A DNA stretch of 64,000 bases from NCBI RefSeq assembly GCF_014648255.1, contig NZ_BMQT01000010.1, positions 1-64,000 on the forward strand, written 5' to 3'. The position numbers and the translations under genes are program-made. Positions 42,616-50,833 of the stretch are shown here, one piece after another. How positions within the stretch are numbered: the stretch's first letter is position 1; each line of letters starts with the position of its first letter. The notes beneath the pieces are model-generated. The model was not told the DNA's origin. It did not search any database and worked only from the letters and a program-made list of their open reading frames with translations. The DNA is from Nocardioides albus. Its GTDB lineage: Bacteria > Actinomycetota > Actinomycetes > Propionibacteriales > Nocardioidaceae.

Positions 42616-42843
42616 TCAGATCAGTCCGGTACGTACGGCCCGAACGACCGCTTCCACGCTCGTCCCCGCTCCCAGCGCATCCGCGGCCGCCCGGAGGCGG
42701 CGCCGCACGGTGCGCTGGGAGATGCCCAGCGCCCGCGCGATCCGCTCGATCGTGTAGCCCTGGGCGAACAACGCCAGCACCTCCACCTCGTCCGCGGGAA
42801 GGTCGGTCGAAGAGGAAGGTCGTACGCCGCCCGAGGCCGCCAC
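42616..42843 (-). CDS. Stand-alone LuxR-type HTH protein
   Basis: 75 residues from a GTG. The whole protein is a LuxR C-terminal HTH: LPADEVEVLALFAQGYTIERIARALGI with SQRTVRRRLRAAADALG as the recognition helix. No receiver or ligand domain is present. It lies 23 bp after rhaB and 33 bp before lutA on the same strand, so it is probably cotranscribed and may tune the lut genes. Similar short HTH proteins exist, though their roles are mostly unknown. It is not a fragment of a larger frame here. Confidence 0.75.
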   Translation of the reverse strand: MAASGGVRPSSSTDLPADEVEVLALFAQGYTIERIARALGISQRTVRRRLRAAADALGAGTSVEAVVRAVRTGLI

Positions 42844-42866
42844 GGTTCACTCCTGTCTCAGCATGG

Positions 42867-44336
42867 TCATGGAATCCGGACCTCTGCGGCGGCCCAGTCG
42901 AGGCCGTCGCGCGGCTCGAAGCGGCGTACGTCGTAGGAGCGGCGGACCAGGTCCCGCATCGCGGGGAGGTCGGGCAGGTCGGCCCCGAGAGCCCTGCCTT
43001 GGACCAGGACGTTTCCGAGTGCGGCCGCCTCGACCGGACCGGCGAGAACCGGCAGGCCGCAGGCGTCCGCGGTGAGCTGGCAGAGCAGCTCGTTCTGAGA
43101 GCCACCGCCGACGACGTGGACGACCTCGGGCGAGGTGCCCGCGAGGTCGGCGGCGGTGCGTACGTGGCGTCGGTAGGCGACAGCGAGGCTGTCGAGGATG
43201 CAGCGGCTGATCGCGGCCGGCGAGTGCGGGATCGCCTCGCCGGACTCCGATGCCAGCGCGGCGATCCGCTCCGGCATCGGATCGGCCGACGTGCTCGGGA
43301 AGAGCAGCCGCGGGTCGTTGATGTCGACCACCGTACGCAGCGGCTCGAGCTCCGCCGCGGCCGCGAGCAGCGAGCGAAGCTCGGCGCCCTGGTAGCGCCG
43401 CTCGCTCCACGAGCGCAGCGACTCCGACAGGACCCACAGGCCCATCACGTTCTTGAGGAAGCGGATGGTCCCGTCGACGCCGACCTCGTTGGTGAAGTCG
43501 GCGAGCCGAGCCTCCTCGGTCAGCACCGGCTGGTCGAGCTCGAGGCCGACCAGCGACCAGGTGCCCGAGGAGATGTAGGCGAACTCGTTCGTGGCCGCGG
43601 GGACGCCGACGACCGCCGAGGCGGTGTCGTGCGAGCCCACTGCGACCACGGGTACGTCCGTGGTGACACCCAGCTCCTCGGCGACATCGGGCAGCAGGGT
43701 GCCGAGGAGAGAGCCCGGGTCCCGAAGGGGCGGGAGGACCCCTTCGGGAATCCCGAGCTCCCGGCACAGGTCGACCGCCCAGGCACCCTGACGTACGTCG
43801 TAGAGCTGGGTGGTCGAGGCGTTGGTGCGCTCCGCGCCGATCGCACCGGTGAGCCAGTAGCCGAGCAGGTCGGGCAGTAGCAGCATCGTCTCGGCGGAGT
43901 CGAAGGCGGTGGTGCCGCGAGCCGCCACCAGCTGGTAGATCGTGTTGAAAGGGAGCTGCTGGATGCCGGTGGTGCCGTAGAGCGTGGCCGCGCCGATCTG
44001 GGCGACGACCTTCTCGGCGATCCCCTCGACGCGGGCGTCGCGGTGGCTGAAGACCTGGCCGAGGAGCTGGCCGTCGTGGTCCAGCAGCCCGTGGTCGATG
44101 GCCCAGGAGTCGATGCCGATGCCGTGCAGCGGTCCGGTCCGGGCCACCTCGCGGATGCCGGTGAGCACCTCGCGATGGATGCCGAGCACGTCCCAGAAGA
44201 GCGATCCGCGGACACGGACCGCCCCGTTGGGGAAGCGATGCAGCTCATCGATCTCGACCCGGTCGCCACCGATCCGGCCGGACATGACCCGGCCGGAGGT
44301 GGCGCCCAGGTCGACCGCTGCGACGCGTACGGTCAC
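42867..44336 (-). CDS. rhaB: Rhamnulokinase
   Basis: 489 residues, GTG start. FGGY-family sugar kinase: the N-terminal phosphate motif VAAVDLGATSGRVMSGRI, sugar-binding DSWAIDHGLLD, and C-terminal ATP motif VVHVVGGGSQNELLCQLTAD with GPVEAAALGN. It phosphorylates L-rhamnulose at C1 in the cytoplasm using ATP. It follows the aldolase gene by 130 bp containing a large hairpin, which may set its relative expression. Length is normal for RhaB. Confidence 0.93.
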   Translation of the reverse strand: MTVRVAAVDLGATSGRVMSGRIGGDRVEIDELHRFPNGAVRVRGSLFWDVLGIHREVLTGIREVARTGPLHGIGIDSWAIDHGLLDHDGQLLGQVFSHRDARVEGIAEKVVAQIGAATLYGTTGIQQLPFNTIYQLVAARGTTAFDSAETMLLLPDLLGYWLTGAIGAERTNASTTQLYDVRQGAWAVDLCRELGIPEGVLPPLRDPGSLLGTLLPDVAEELGVTTDVPVVAVGSHDTASAVVGVPAATNEFAYISSGTWSLVGLELDQPVLTEEARLADFTNEVGVDGTIRFLKNVMGLWVLSESLRSWSERRYQGAELRSLLAAAAELEPLRTVVDINDPRLLFPSTSADPMPERIAALASESGEAIPHSPAAISRCILDSLAVAYRRHVRTAADLAGTSPEVVHVVGGGSQNELLCQLTADACGLPVLAGPVEAAALGNVLVQGRALGADLPDLPAMRDLVRRSYDVRRFEPRDGLDWAAAEVRIP

Positions 44337-44372
44337 GGGTGGCTCCTGTGGGTCGGGGGGAGGGTCGGTACG

Positions 44373-44448
44373 TCAAGGTATGCAGACCAACCGGCGCTCC
44401 CCACGCGGAAGTCCGCCAGGGGAGCGTCAGGTCGGTTGCATACCTTGA
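44373..44448 (-). promoter_or_regulatory. Long inverted repeat in the rhaB leader
   Basis: TCAAGGTATGCA (44373-44384) pairs with TGCATACCTTGA (44437-44448), and internal GCGCTCCCC/GGGGAGCG continues the hairpin with an interruption. It lies between the aldolase stop and the rhaB start. Candidates are an attenuator, a processing site or an operator. It differs from the LacI operators of the rest of the regulon. Confidence 0.6.
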
Positions 44449-44466
44449 TGAGCATGCGCGACCGAC

Positions 44467-46497
44467 TCATCGCAAGAACGCGGCCGCGACGCCGGCGTCG
44501 ACGGGCACGTGCAGACCGGTGGTGTGGGACAGGTCCGGGCCGCAGAGCACGAAGACGGCGTTGGCGATGTTCTCCGGGAGCACCTCGCGCTTGAGCAGGG
44601 TGCGCTGGGCGTAGAACTTGCCGAGCTCCTCCTCCTTGACCCCGTAGACCTCGGCGCGCTTGGCGCCCCAGCCGCCGGCGAAGATGCCGGAGCCCTGGAC
44701 CACGCCGTCGGGGTTGATGCCGTTGACCTTGATGCCGTGCTCGCCGAGCTCGGCCGCCAGCAGCCGGACCTGGTGGGCCTGATCGGCCTTGGCCGCGCCG
44801 TACGCGACGTTGTTCGGTCCGGCGAAAAGCGAGTTCTTCGAGGAGATGTAGACGATGTCGCCGCCCATCTCCTGCTCGATCAGCACCGACGCTGCAGCCT
44901 TGGAGACCAGGAACGAGCCCTTGGCCATCACGTCGTGCTGGAGGTCCCAGTCGCGCTCGGTGGTCTCCAGCAGCGACTTCGACAGCGACAGGCCGGCGTT
45001 GTTGACGACGAGGTCGACACCGCCGAAGGCGAGCACCGCGGCGTCGAACATCGCCTGTACGGCGGCTTCGTCGGAGACGTCGGCGGCGAGGCCGACGGCG
45101 ACGTCGCTGTTGCCGATCTCTGCCGCCGCGGCCTGCGCCTTGGCGAGGTCGAGGTCAGCGATGACGACGCAGGCACCCTCGGCGGCGAGCCGCTTCGCGG
45201 TGGCCTTGCCGATGCCGGAGGCCGCGCCGGTGACCAGGGCGACCCTGGTCGCGAGCGGCTTGGGCGCCGGCATCCGCTGGAGCTTGGCCTCCTCCAGCGC
45301 CCAGTACTCGATCCGGAACTTCTCCGACTCGTCGATCGGGGCGTACGTCGAGAGCCCCTCGGCACCGCGCATCACGTTGATCGCGTTGACATAGAACTCC
45401 CCCGCGACTCTTGCCGTCTGCTTGTTGCGGCCGAAGGAGAACATGCCGACGCCGGGGACCAGGACGATGAGCGGGTCCTTGCCGCGGATCGCGGGGCTGT
45501 TCTGGTCGGCGTGCCGGTCGTAGTAGTTCTGGTAGTCCTCGCGGTAGCTGACCGCGAGCTCCTTGAGGCGGGTGATGCTGTCCTCAACGGAGGCATCCGC
45601 CGGGAGGTCGAGGACCAGCGGCTTGACCTTGGTGCGCAGGAAGTGGTCGGGGCACGAGGTGCCGAGCTCGGCCAGGCGCGGGTGGGCCTCGTGGGCGAGG
45701 AAGTCGAGGACCACCTCGGAGTCGTTGAAGTGGCCGACCATCGGCTGGTCCGCCGAGGCGATGCCGCGGATCGTGGGGGCCAGAGCAGCCGCCTTCGTAC
45801 GCCGATCTTCCTCCGGCAGCGCCGCGTAACCTTCGAGCGCGGGACCGAACGGCTCGGCCTTGCTGTGCTCCTCGATGTAGGCGGCGGCGGTGTCGATGAT
45901 CCAGAGCGAGTTCTTCTCGGCCTCCTCGGAGGTGTCGCCCCACGCGGTGATGCCGTGACCGCCCAGGACGCAGCCGACCGCCTGTGGGGTCTTCGCCTTG
46001 ATCTCGGCGATGTCGAGACCGAGCTGGAAGCCGGGGCGGCGCCACGGCACCCACACGACCTGGTCGCCGAAGATCTCCTTGGTGAGGTTCTCGCCGTCGG
46101 CGGCGGTCGCGATCGCGATGCCGGAGTCGGGGTGGAGGTGGTCGACGTGCTTGGCGTCCACCAGGCCGTGCATCGCGGTGTCGATCGACGGCGCCGCGCC
46201 GACCTTGCCGTGCAGGCAGTAGTCGAACGCGGCGACCATCTCGTCCTCGCGCTCGACGCCCGGGTAGACGTCGACGAGCGCGCGCATCCGGTCGAGCCGG
46301 AGCACGGCGAGGCCGCTCTCCTTGAGGGTGCCGAGGTCACCGCCGGAGCCCTTCACCCAGAGCAGCTCGACGTCCTGGCCCGTCACCGGGTCTGTCGCGG
46401 TGCCCTTGGCGGAGGTGTTGCCGCCGGCGTAGTTGGTGTTCTTCGGATCCGCGCCGAGTCGGTTCGAGCGCGCGATCAGGTCTTCTGCAGTGGTCAT
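44467..46497 (-). CDS. Bifunctional rhamnulose-1-phosphate aldolase / L-lactaldehyde dehydrogenase
   Basis: 676 residues from the ATG at 46497; an upstream ATG (46512) would overlap rhaI. The N-terminal half (to about 420) is a class II aldolase-like domain (ARSNRLGADPKNTNYAGGNTS, LHPDSGIAIAT). The C-terminal half is a short-chain dehydrogenase: the NAD motif is VTGAASGIGKATA (near 430), with NNAGLSLSK, the catalytic Ser region VYISSKNSL and YGAAKAD. It splits rhamnulose-1-P to DHAP and L-lactaldehyde and oxidises the aldehyde to lactate (RhaEW/RhaDE-like fusion). A short step to LutABC follows. Confidence 0.92.
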   Translation of the reverse strand: MTTAEDLIARSNRLGADPKNTNYAGGNTSAKGTATDPVTGQDVELLWVKGSGGDLGTLKESGLAVLRLDRMRALVDVYPGVEREDEMVAAFDYCLHGKVGAAPSIDTAMHGLVDAKHVDHLHPDSGIAIATAADGENLTKEIFGDQVVWVPWRRPGFQLGLDIAEIKAKTPQAVGCVLGGHGITAWGDTSEEAEKNSLWIIDTAAAYIEEHSKAEPFGPALEGYAALPEEDRRTKAAALAPTIRGIASADQPMVGHFNDSEVVLDFLAHEAHPRLAELGTSCPDHFLRTKVKPLVLDLPADASVEDSITRLKELAVSYREDYQNYYDRHADQNSPAIRGKDPLIVLVPGVGMFSFGRNKQTARVAGEFYVNAINVMRGAEGLSTYAPIDESEKFRIEYWALEEAKLQRMPAPKPLATRVALVTGAASGIGKATAKRLAAEGACVVIADLDLAKAQAAAAEIGNSDVAVGLAADVSDEAAVQAMFDAAVLAFGGVDLVVNNAGLSLSKSLLETTERDWDLQHDVMAKGSFLVSKAAASVLIEQEMGGDIVYISSKNSLFAGPNNVAYGAAKADQAHQVRLLAAELGEHGIKVNGINPDGVVQGSGIFAGGWGAKRAEVYGVKEEELGKFYAQRTLLKREVLPENIANAVFVLCGPDLSHTTGLHVPVDAGVAAAFLR

Positions 46498-46502
46498 CGT
46501 CG

Positions 46503-47672
46503 TCAGTTCCATCCGGCCTGGGTGCCGCCTACACGGGCGGCTTCGATCTGTTCCTGGTAGCCGCTGGCGAGGTAGGCGCGCATCGGGTCCGCGGGCAGGC
46601 CACGGTCCTCACGCCACCCGCCGAGGTCGGCGCGTACGTCGGTGTAGAAGGCGTCCATGAAGATCTCGTTGGCCAGGAGTACGTCGCCGTCCTCCTGCGC
46701 CACGGCGAGAGCATCGGTGTCGAGGAGGAGCGCCCGTGCGGACATCTCCTGGACGTTCAGCACCGACCGGATCTGGCCCGGGATCTTCTTCTCGATGTTG
46801 TGGCACTGGTCGAGCATGAAGGCGACACCAGCATCCTTCACCGGTTTGAAGCCGCCGCCGCGGACCACCTCGACCAGGATCCGGAAGAGCTGGAACGGGT
46901 CGGCCGCACCGACGATCAGGTCGTCGTCGGCGTAGAAGCGGCTGTTGAAGTCGAACGAGCCGAGCCGCCCCAACCGCAGCAGCTGCATCACGATGAACTC
47001 GATGTTGGTGCCGGGCGCGTGGTGGCCGGTGTCGAGGCACACGACGGCACGCTCGCCGAGCGCGCTGACCTGGGCGAAGGACGTACCCCAGTCGGGGACG
47101 TCGGTGTGGTAGAACGCCGGCTCGAAGAACTTGTACTCGAGCACGAGACGCTGCTCCTCACCGAGGCGCTCGTAGATGGTCGCGAGCGACTCGGCGAGCC
47201 GGTCCTGGCGGCCGCGCATGTCGGCCTGGCCGGGGTAGTTGGACCCCTCGGCGAGCCAGATCTTCAGGTCGCGCGAGCCGGTCGCGTTCATCACCTCGAT
47301 GCACTCGAAGTGGTGGTCGATCGCCTTCTGCCGGATCTTCACGTCGGTGTGGGTGAGCGCGCCGAGCTTGTAGTCGTCGTCCTGGAAGGTGTTGGAGTTG
47401 ATCGTGCCGAGCGCGATCCCCTGGTCCTCGGCGAAACTTCGCAGAGCCGCGTAGTCATCGACCTTGTCCCACGGGATGTGCAGCGCCACGCTCGGCGCCA
47501 GGCCGGTGAAACGGTGCACGGTGGCCGCGTCGGCGACCTTCTCCTCAGGGGTCCGCGGGGTGCCGGGGGTGCCGAAGACCTTGAACCGCGTCCCCGAGTT
47601 TCCGTAGGCCCAGGAGGGGACCTCGATCTCGAGGGCGGCCAGGTCGCCCGAGATCTGGTCGAACGTCGTCAT
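46503..47672 (-). CDS. rhaI: L-rhamnose isomerase
   Basis: 389 residues. TIM-barrel sugar isomerase of the actinobacterial/Pseudomonas RhaI type rather than the E. coli RhaA type. Visible blocks: SVALHIPWDKVDDY, GTINSNTFQDDDYKLG, EYKFFEPAFYHTDVPDWG, CLDTGHHAPGTNIE (metal His), and FDFNSRFYADDDLIVG (metal Asp). It converts L-rhamnose to L-rhamnulose. A LacI-type operator sits 22 bp upstream. It leads the catabolic run. Confidence 0.94.
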   Translation of the reverse strand: MTTFDQISGDLAALEIEVPSWAYGNSGTRFKVFGTPGTPRTPEEKVADAATVHRFTGLAPSVALHIPWDKVDDYAALRSFAEDQGIALGTINSNTFQDDDYKLGALTHTDVKIRQKAIDHHFECIEVMNATGSRDLKIWLAEGSNYPGQADMRGRQDRLAESLATIYERLGEEQRLVLEYKFFEPAFYHTDVPDWGTSFAQVSALGERAVVCLDTGHHAPGTNIEFIVMQLLRLGRLGSFDFNSRFYADDDLIVGAADPFQLFRILVEVVRGGGFKPVKDAGVAFMLDQCHNIEKKIPGQIRSVLNVQEMSARALLLDTDALAVAQEDGDVLLANEIFMDAFYTDVRADLGGWREDRGLPADPMRAYLASGYQEQIEAARVGGTQAGWN

Positions 47673-47694
47673 CGGTGAGCCTCTCTATCTGCGG

Positions 47695-47708
47695 TTGAAA
47701 GGTTTCAA
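47695..47708 (-). promoter_or_regulatory. LacI-type operator upstream of rhaI
   Basis: Perfect palindrome TTGAAAGGTTTCAA except for the GG centre, 22 bp upstream of the rhaI ATG. The identical 14-mer is at 58852-58865. Close relatives are at 48299-48312 and 48399-48412. Confidence 0.8.
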
Positions 47709-47784
47709 AGCGCGGATCCGACGTTAGTGGCGCACATCACGTGCGTCAAGAGGATGGCGAGGTTTCGGTGCGTTTCAGCCCTCT

Positions 47785-47960
47785 CCGCGAAGCGTCAGTT
47801 CTTGGCCGCGAGAAGTCGGTTTCTGACGGCGAGGAGTCAGTTCGTGGCCGCAGGCCCGTTCTGCGTACGGGAATTGACGCCTCGAGATCGGGAAACTGAC
47901 CCCTCGACGTCAGAAACCGACTTCTCGGCGTCAGGAACTGACTTCTCGGGGTCAGGGGTT
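47785..47960. repeat. Mirrored array of about 21-bp units at the rhaM 3' end
   Basis: Rightward units (GAGAAGTCGGTTTCTGACGG, GAGGAGTCAGTTCGTGGCCG) and then their reverse complements (CCGACTTCTCGGCGTCAG, TGACTTCTCGGGGTCAG) form a mirrored array like that at 39638-39778. On the minus strand the rhaM stop TGA is the first triplet of TGACCCCGAGAAGTCAG. It fills most of the gap to the rhaI promoter. Confidence 0.7.
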
Positions 47961-48287
47961 GAGCTGGTCCTCGAGGTGGAAGACCTCCTCTAGGCGAAGG
48001 AAGCCCTCGTCGGGCGCGACACCGTCGAGGTCCTCGAAGAACTCCGCCATCTCGGCCTGCCAGCGGGCGTTGACCTCGGTCGCTGCCATCGCTGCCTGAG
48101 CTGCCTCGATGGAGGGGGTCTCGACGTACCCGATGAGCAGCCCGTCGGGCCGCAGGAAGAGCGAATAGTTGTGCCACCCGGTCTCCGCGAGCGCGCGCAG
48201 CATGTCGGGCCAGACGGCGGCATGGCGCTGCTTGTACTCCTCGATGCGCTCGGGCTTGACCTGCAGCTGGAAGCAGACGCGCTCCAT
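47952..48287 (-). CDS. rhaM: L-rhamnose mutarotase
   Basis: 111 residues, dimeric alpha-beta barrel type. VCFQLQVKPERIEEYKQRHAAVWPDM, GWHNYSLFLRPDGLLIGYVE and WQAEMAEFF are the family signature, with the catalytic His in RHAAVW and HNYS. It interconverts alpha and beta anomers of L-rhamnose so that RhaI can use the sugar. It is transcribed divergently from the LacI regulator gene; a degenerate operator lies 12 bp upstream. Confidence 0.95.
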   Translation of the reverse strand: MERVCFQLQVKPERIEEYKQRHAAVWPDMLRALAETGWHNYSLFLRPDGLLIGYVETPSIEAAQAAMAATEVNARWQAEMAEFFEDLDGVAPDEGFLRLEEVFHLEDQLNP

Positions 48288-48298
48288 GACGACCTCCG

Positions 48299-48312
48299 AT
48301 GAAACGATTTAG
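48299..48312 (-). promoter_or_regulatory. Degenerate LacI-type operator upstream of rhaM
   Basis: ATGAAACGATTTAG keeps the TGAAACG half and an imperfect second half of the palindrome found at the other rha genes. It lies 12 bp from the rhaM start. Confidence 0.5.
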
Positions 48313-48398
48313 ACACGGACGCTAGTAAGCCTGCCCAAATCGGTCAATCGGTGTGCCCGTGGCTCCTCGTCAGAGCGCGGGCAAGGGCCTATGCTGCG

Positions 48399-48412
48399 AT
48401 TGAACGTTTCAG
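48399..48412 (+). promoter_or_regulatory. LacI-type operator upstream of the regulator gene
   Basis: ATTGAACGTTTCAG, an imperfect copy of the rha operator, 12 bp upstream of the GTG, with AGGAAGGAG between them. It suggests autoregulation. Confidence 0.65.
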
Positions 48413-48424
48413 GAAGGAGCCAAG

Positions 48425-49468
48425 GTGGCGATCACCCCGGCTGCGGGTTCGTCTCGCAGCGCCTCGGTCAAGGATGTCGCGGCCACCGCCGGCGTCTCCC
48501 TCGGCACCGTGTCCAACGTCCTCAACCGTCCCGAGCGGGTCAGCCGGACGACACGCGAGCGGGTGGAGCGGGCGATGGCCGACCTCGGATTCGTACGCAA
48601 CGAGTCCGCCCGGTCGCTGCGCACCGGCAGCACCCAGTCGCTGGCCTACGTCATGCTCGACGCCGGCAACCCGTTCTTCACCGATGTCGCCCGTGGCATC
48701 GAGCTGGCTGCCGAGGCGGCCGGGCTCTCGCTGTTCCTGTGCAACAGCGACGGCCGCTCGGCACGCGAGGGCGCGCATCTGGCCCACCTGCAGCAGCAGC
48801 GGGTCCAGGGCATCCTGATCACCCCGGTCGACCCGGACGACCCGCAGATCGACCAGCTGAGTGCGCGCGGCACCCCGGTCGTCATCGTCGACCGCACCCG
48901 TGCGGGCTCATCCTTCTGCTCCGTCGCCGTCGACGACGTCCTCGGCGGACGACTCGCCGTCGAACATCTCATCGACGTCGGACACCGTCGGGTGGCGTAC
49001 GTCGGCGGGCCGGAGTCGATCGGGCAGGTCCGCGACCGTGGCGAGGGCGCCCGGCAGGCCTGGGCCGAGGCCGGGCTCCCGCCCGAGGACCTGATCACGC
49101 TCTCCTGCGATGCCCCGACCGTCGCCGCCGGCCGCGCGGCCGGCGAACGGCTCGTCGGACTGCCCGCCCGGCGTCGCCCCACGGCCGCGTTCTGCGCCAA
49201 CGACCTGCTCGCGCTCGGGCTGCTCCAGCAGACGATCTCCAGCGGCAGGACCGTGCCCGGTGACCTCGCGATCGTCGGTTATGACGACATCGAGTTCGCC
49301 GCGGCGGCAGCCGTGCCGCTCACCTCCGTACGCCAGCCCCGCCATGACCTCGGCCGCCGCGCAGCCGAGCTGCTCCTCGACGAGGTCGGCGACCCCGCCC
49401 ACGAGCACGAGCAGGTCGTGTTCACCCCCGAGCTCGTCGCCCGCGCCTCCACACTGGGCCGCTCCTGA
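48425..49468 (+). CDS. LacI-family repressor of rhamnose genes
   Basis: 347 residues from a GTG. The DNA-binding HTH is SVKDVAATAGVSLGTVSNVLN with the hinge helix NESARSLRTGS (near 60). The periplasmic-binding-protein-like core follows (AYVMLDAGNPFFTDVARG, VDDVLGGRLAVEHLIDVGH, LAIVGYDDIEFAA), which should bind rhamnose or a breakdown product. It sits inside the regulon and its HTH fits the TTGAAAGGTTTCAA-type operators, so it is very probably their repressor. Transcribed away from rhaM. Confidence 0.88.
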   Translation: MAITPAAGSSRSASVKDVAATAGVSLGTVSNVLNRPERVSRTTRERVERAMADLGFVRNESARSLRTGSTQSLAYVMLDAGNPFFTDVARGIELAAEAAGLSLFLCNSDGRSAREGAHLAHLQQQRVQGILITPVDPDDPQIDQLSARGTPVVIVDRTRAGSSFCSVAVDDVLGGRLAVEHLIDVGHRRVAYVGGPESIGQVRDRGEGARQAWAEAGLPPEDLITLSCDAPTVAAGRAAGERLVGLPARRRPTAAFCANDLLALGLLQQTISSGRTVPGDLAIVGYDDIEFAAAAAVPLTSVRQPRHDLGRRAAELLLDEVGDPAHEHEQVVFTPELVARASTLGRS

Positions 49469-49543
49469 CCGCCGGAGCAGGAGCGGGCGTACGCCTTCAG
49501 TGGATGCCTTAGGCTCCAGAAGCGGAAGCCGAAGGAGGATCAG

Positions 49544-50578
49544 TTGGCCGGGGAGCGTGCAGCGACGCTGAGCGATGTCGCCCGCGAGGCAGGGGTCTCG
49601 CTGGCGACCGCGTCACGCGCGCTGAACGGGAGCGACCGGGTGGTGCGTCCCGAGCTGCAGGAGCGGGTGCTGGCAGCGGCAAGCAAGCTCGGCTACACGC
49701 CGAACGCCAACGCCCAGGCGATGGCGCGCGGCTCGACCGAGACGGTCGGGCTCTTGGTGAAGGACATCTCCGACCCCTACTTCTCGACCATCGCCGGGGG
49801 CCTGGCAGACGAGGCCGAGAAGCACGGCCTGCTGGTGATGCTGTGCAACACCGGCGGTCAGCCCGAGCGCGAGCAGAAGTTCCTGGCCGCGCTGCGTCGC
49901 CAGCGCAGCCGGGCGATCGTGCTGGCGGGAAGCGACACGGCCGACGTACGCCACACCAGCGAGGTCGCCGACCTGCTGACGTCCTACCTGGACGGCGGCG
50001 GCCGGGTGGCCGCAATCAGCCAGCCGCGCCTGCCGGTCGACACCGTCGTGATCGACAACCACGGCGGCGCCAAGGCGCTGGCCGAGCAGCTGGTCGGCCT
50101 CGGCTACCGCCGCGCGGCGGTGCTCACCGGCCCTGAGGATCTGCTGGTCTCGGCGGAGCGTCACGCGGGCTTCGCGGAGGGATGGCTGGAGACGACCGGC
50201 TCGGAGCCGGCGTGCGTCTCCGACGAGTTCAGCTGGGACGGCGGACGCCGGGCGATGACCCGGCTGCTCGAGAACGGCCGAAACAACGGCGCGGAGGTCG
50301 ACTGCGTCTTCGCGGTCAACGACCTCATGGCGCTCGGCGCCCTGGCCGCGTGCCGGCAGGCAGGTATCGAGGTGGGGCCCGAGCTGGCCGTCGCCGGCTT
50401 CGACGACATCGCCACGCTGCGCGACGTGACCCCGGGGCTGACCACCGTACGTCTCCCCCTGGCCGACATCGGCCGGCTCGCCCTCGAGCTCGTCCTCGGC
50501 AAGCCGTCGGCGGAGCTGCGCAAGCGGTCCGTCCACGGCGAGGTCGTGCTGCGGGAGAGCACTCCCCCGCGTTCCTGA
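49544..50578 (+). CDS. LacI-family regulator of the downstream sugar operon
   Basis: 344 residues from a TTG preceded by AAGGAGGA. The HTH is TLSDVAREAGVSLATASRALNG with hinge ANAQAMARGSTE; the core has VGLLVKDISDPYFSTIAGGL and LAVAGFDDIATLRD. It differs from the rhamnose repressor in the recognition helix (SLATASRA against SLGTVSNV), fitting the different palindrome GGAAAGCGCTTTCC found at 50778 in front of the next operon. It presumably binds a related sugar. It is 75 bp after the first repressor, same strand. A repeat array follows its stop. Confidence 0.85.
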   Translation: MAGERAATLSDVAREAGVSLATASRALNGSDRVVRPELQERVLAAASKLGYTPNANAQAMARGSTETVGLLVKDISDPYFSTIAGGLADEAEKHGLLVMLCNTGGQPEREQKFLAALRRQRSRAIVLAGSDTADVRHTSEVADLLTSYLDGGGRVAAISQPRLPVDTVVIDNHGGAKALAEQLVGLGYRRAAVLTGPEDLLVSAERHAGFAEGWLETTGSEPACVSDEFSWDGGRRAMTRLLENGRNNGAEVDCVFAVNDLMALGALAACRQAGIEVGPELAVAGFDDIATLRDVTPGLTTVRLPLADIGRLALELVLGKPSAELRKRSVHGEVVLRESTPPRS

Positions 50579-50581
50579 CCC

Positions 50582-50715
50582 CAGCGCCGAGTCGGCGCAA
50601 ACTGACGAGAAATCGCGCCGAGTCGGCGCGTCATAACGAGCCGGCTCGGCGGATATTTCGGTCAGGATGTGCCGACTCGGCCAGATTCGTGGTCAGAACG
50701 CGCCGACTCGGCCGG
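50582..50715. repeat. GCCGAGTCGGC array after the second LacI gene
   Basis: Five copies of GCGCCGAGTCGGCGC-like palindromes, about 25-30 bp apart; the first two read CGAGTC and the later ones CGACTC or CGGCTC. The array starts with TGACCCC at the stop codon of the LacI gene. No gene is seen here. Confidence 0.65.
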
Positions 50716-50777
50716 GTCGAAGGCCGGCCAGGCGGAACGCCCTCTTGCGACCGACGTCACATCTGTCCTACCGTATC

Positions 50778-50791
50778 GGAAAGCGCTTTCC
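50778..50791 (+). promoter_or_regulatory. Perfect palindrome, operator for the oxidoreductase operon
   Basis: GGAAAGCGCTTTCC, the classic LacI/CcpA-like operator shape, followed by a second ATCGCTTTCC half site. It lies 43 bp upstream of the first gene of the operon. Confidence 0.75.
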
Positions 50792-50833
50792 CCCATCGCT
50801 TTCCCGCGATTCCAGCAGACGAGGAACCCTCAC

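Noticed and set aside
44509..46560. 683-codon open frame opposite the aldolase-dehydrogenase gene
   Set aside because: Antisense to a confident gene of the same length; residues are Asp/Val/Gly/Arg-rich as expected of a shadow.
50582..50715. CRISPR array
   Set aside because: The repeated unit is a short palindrome with irregular 25-30-bp spacing, spacer lengths vary, and no cas genes are in the window.
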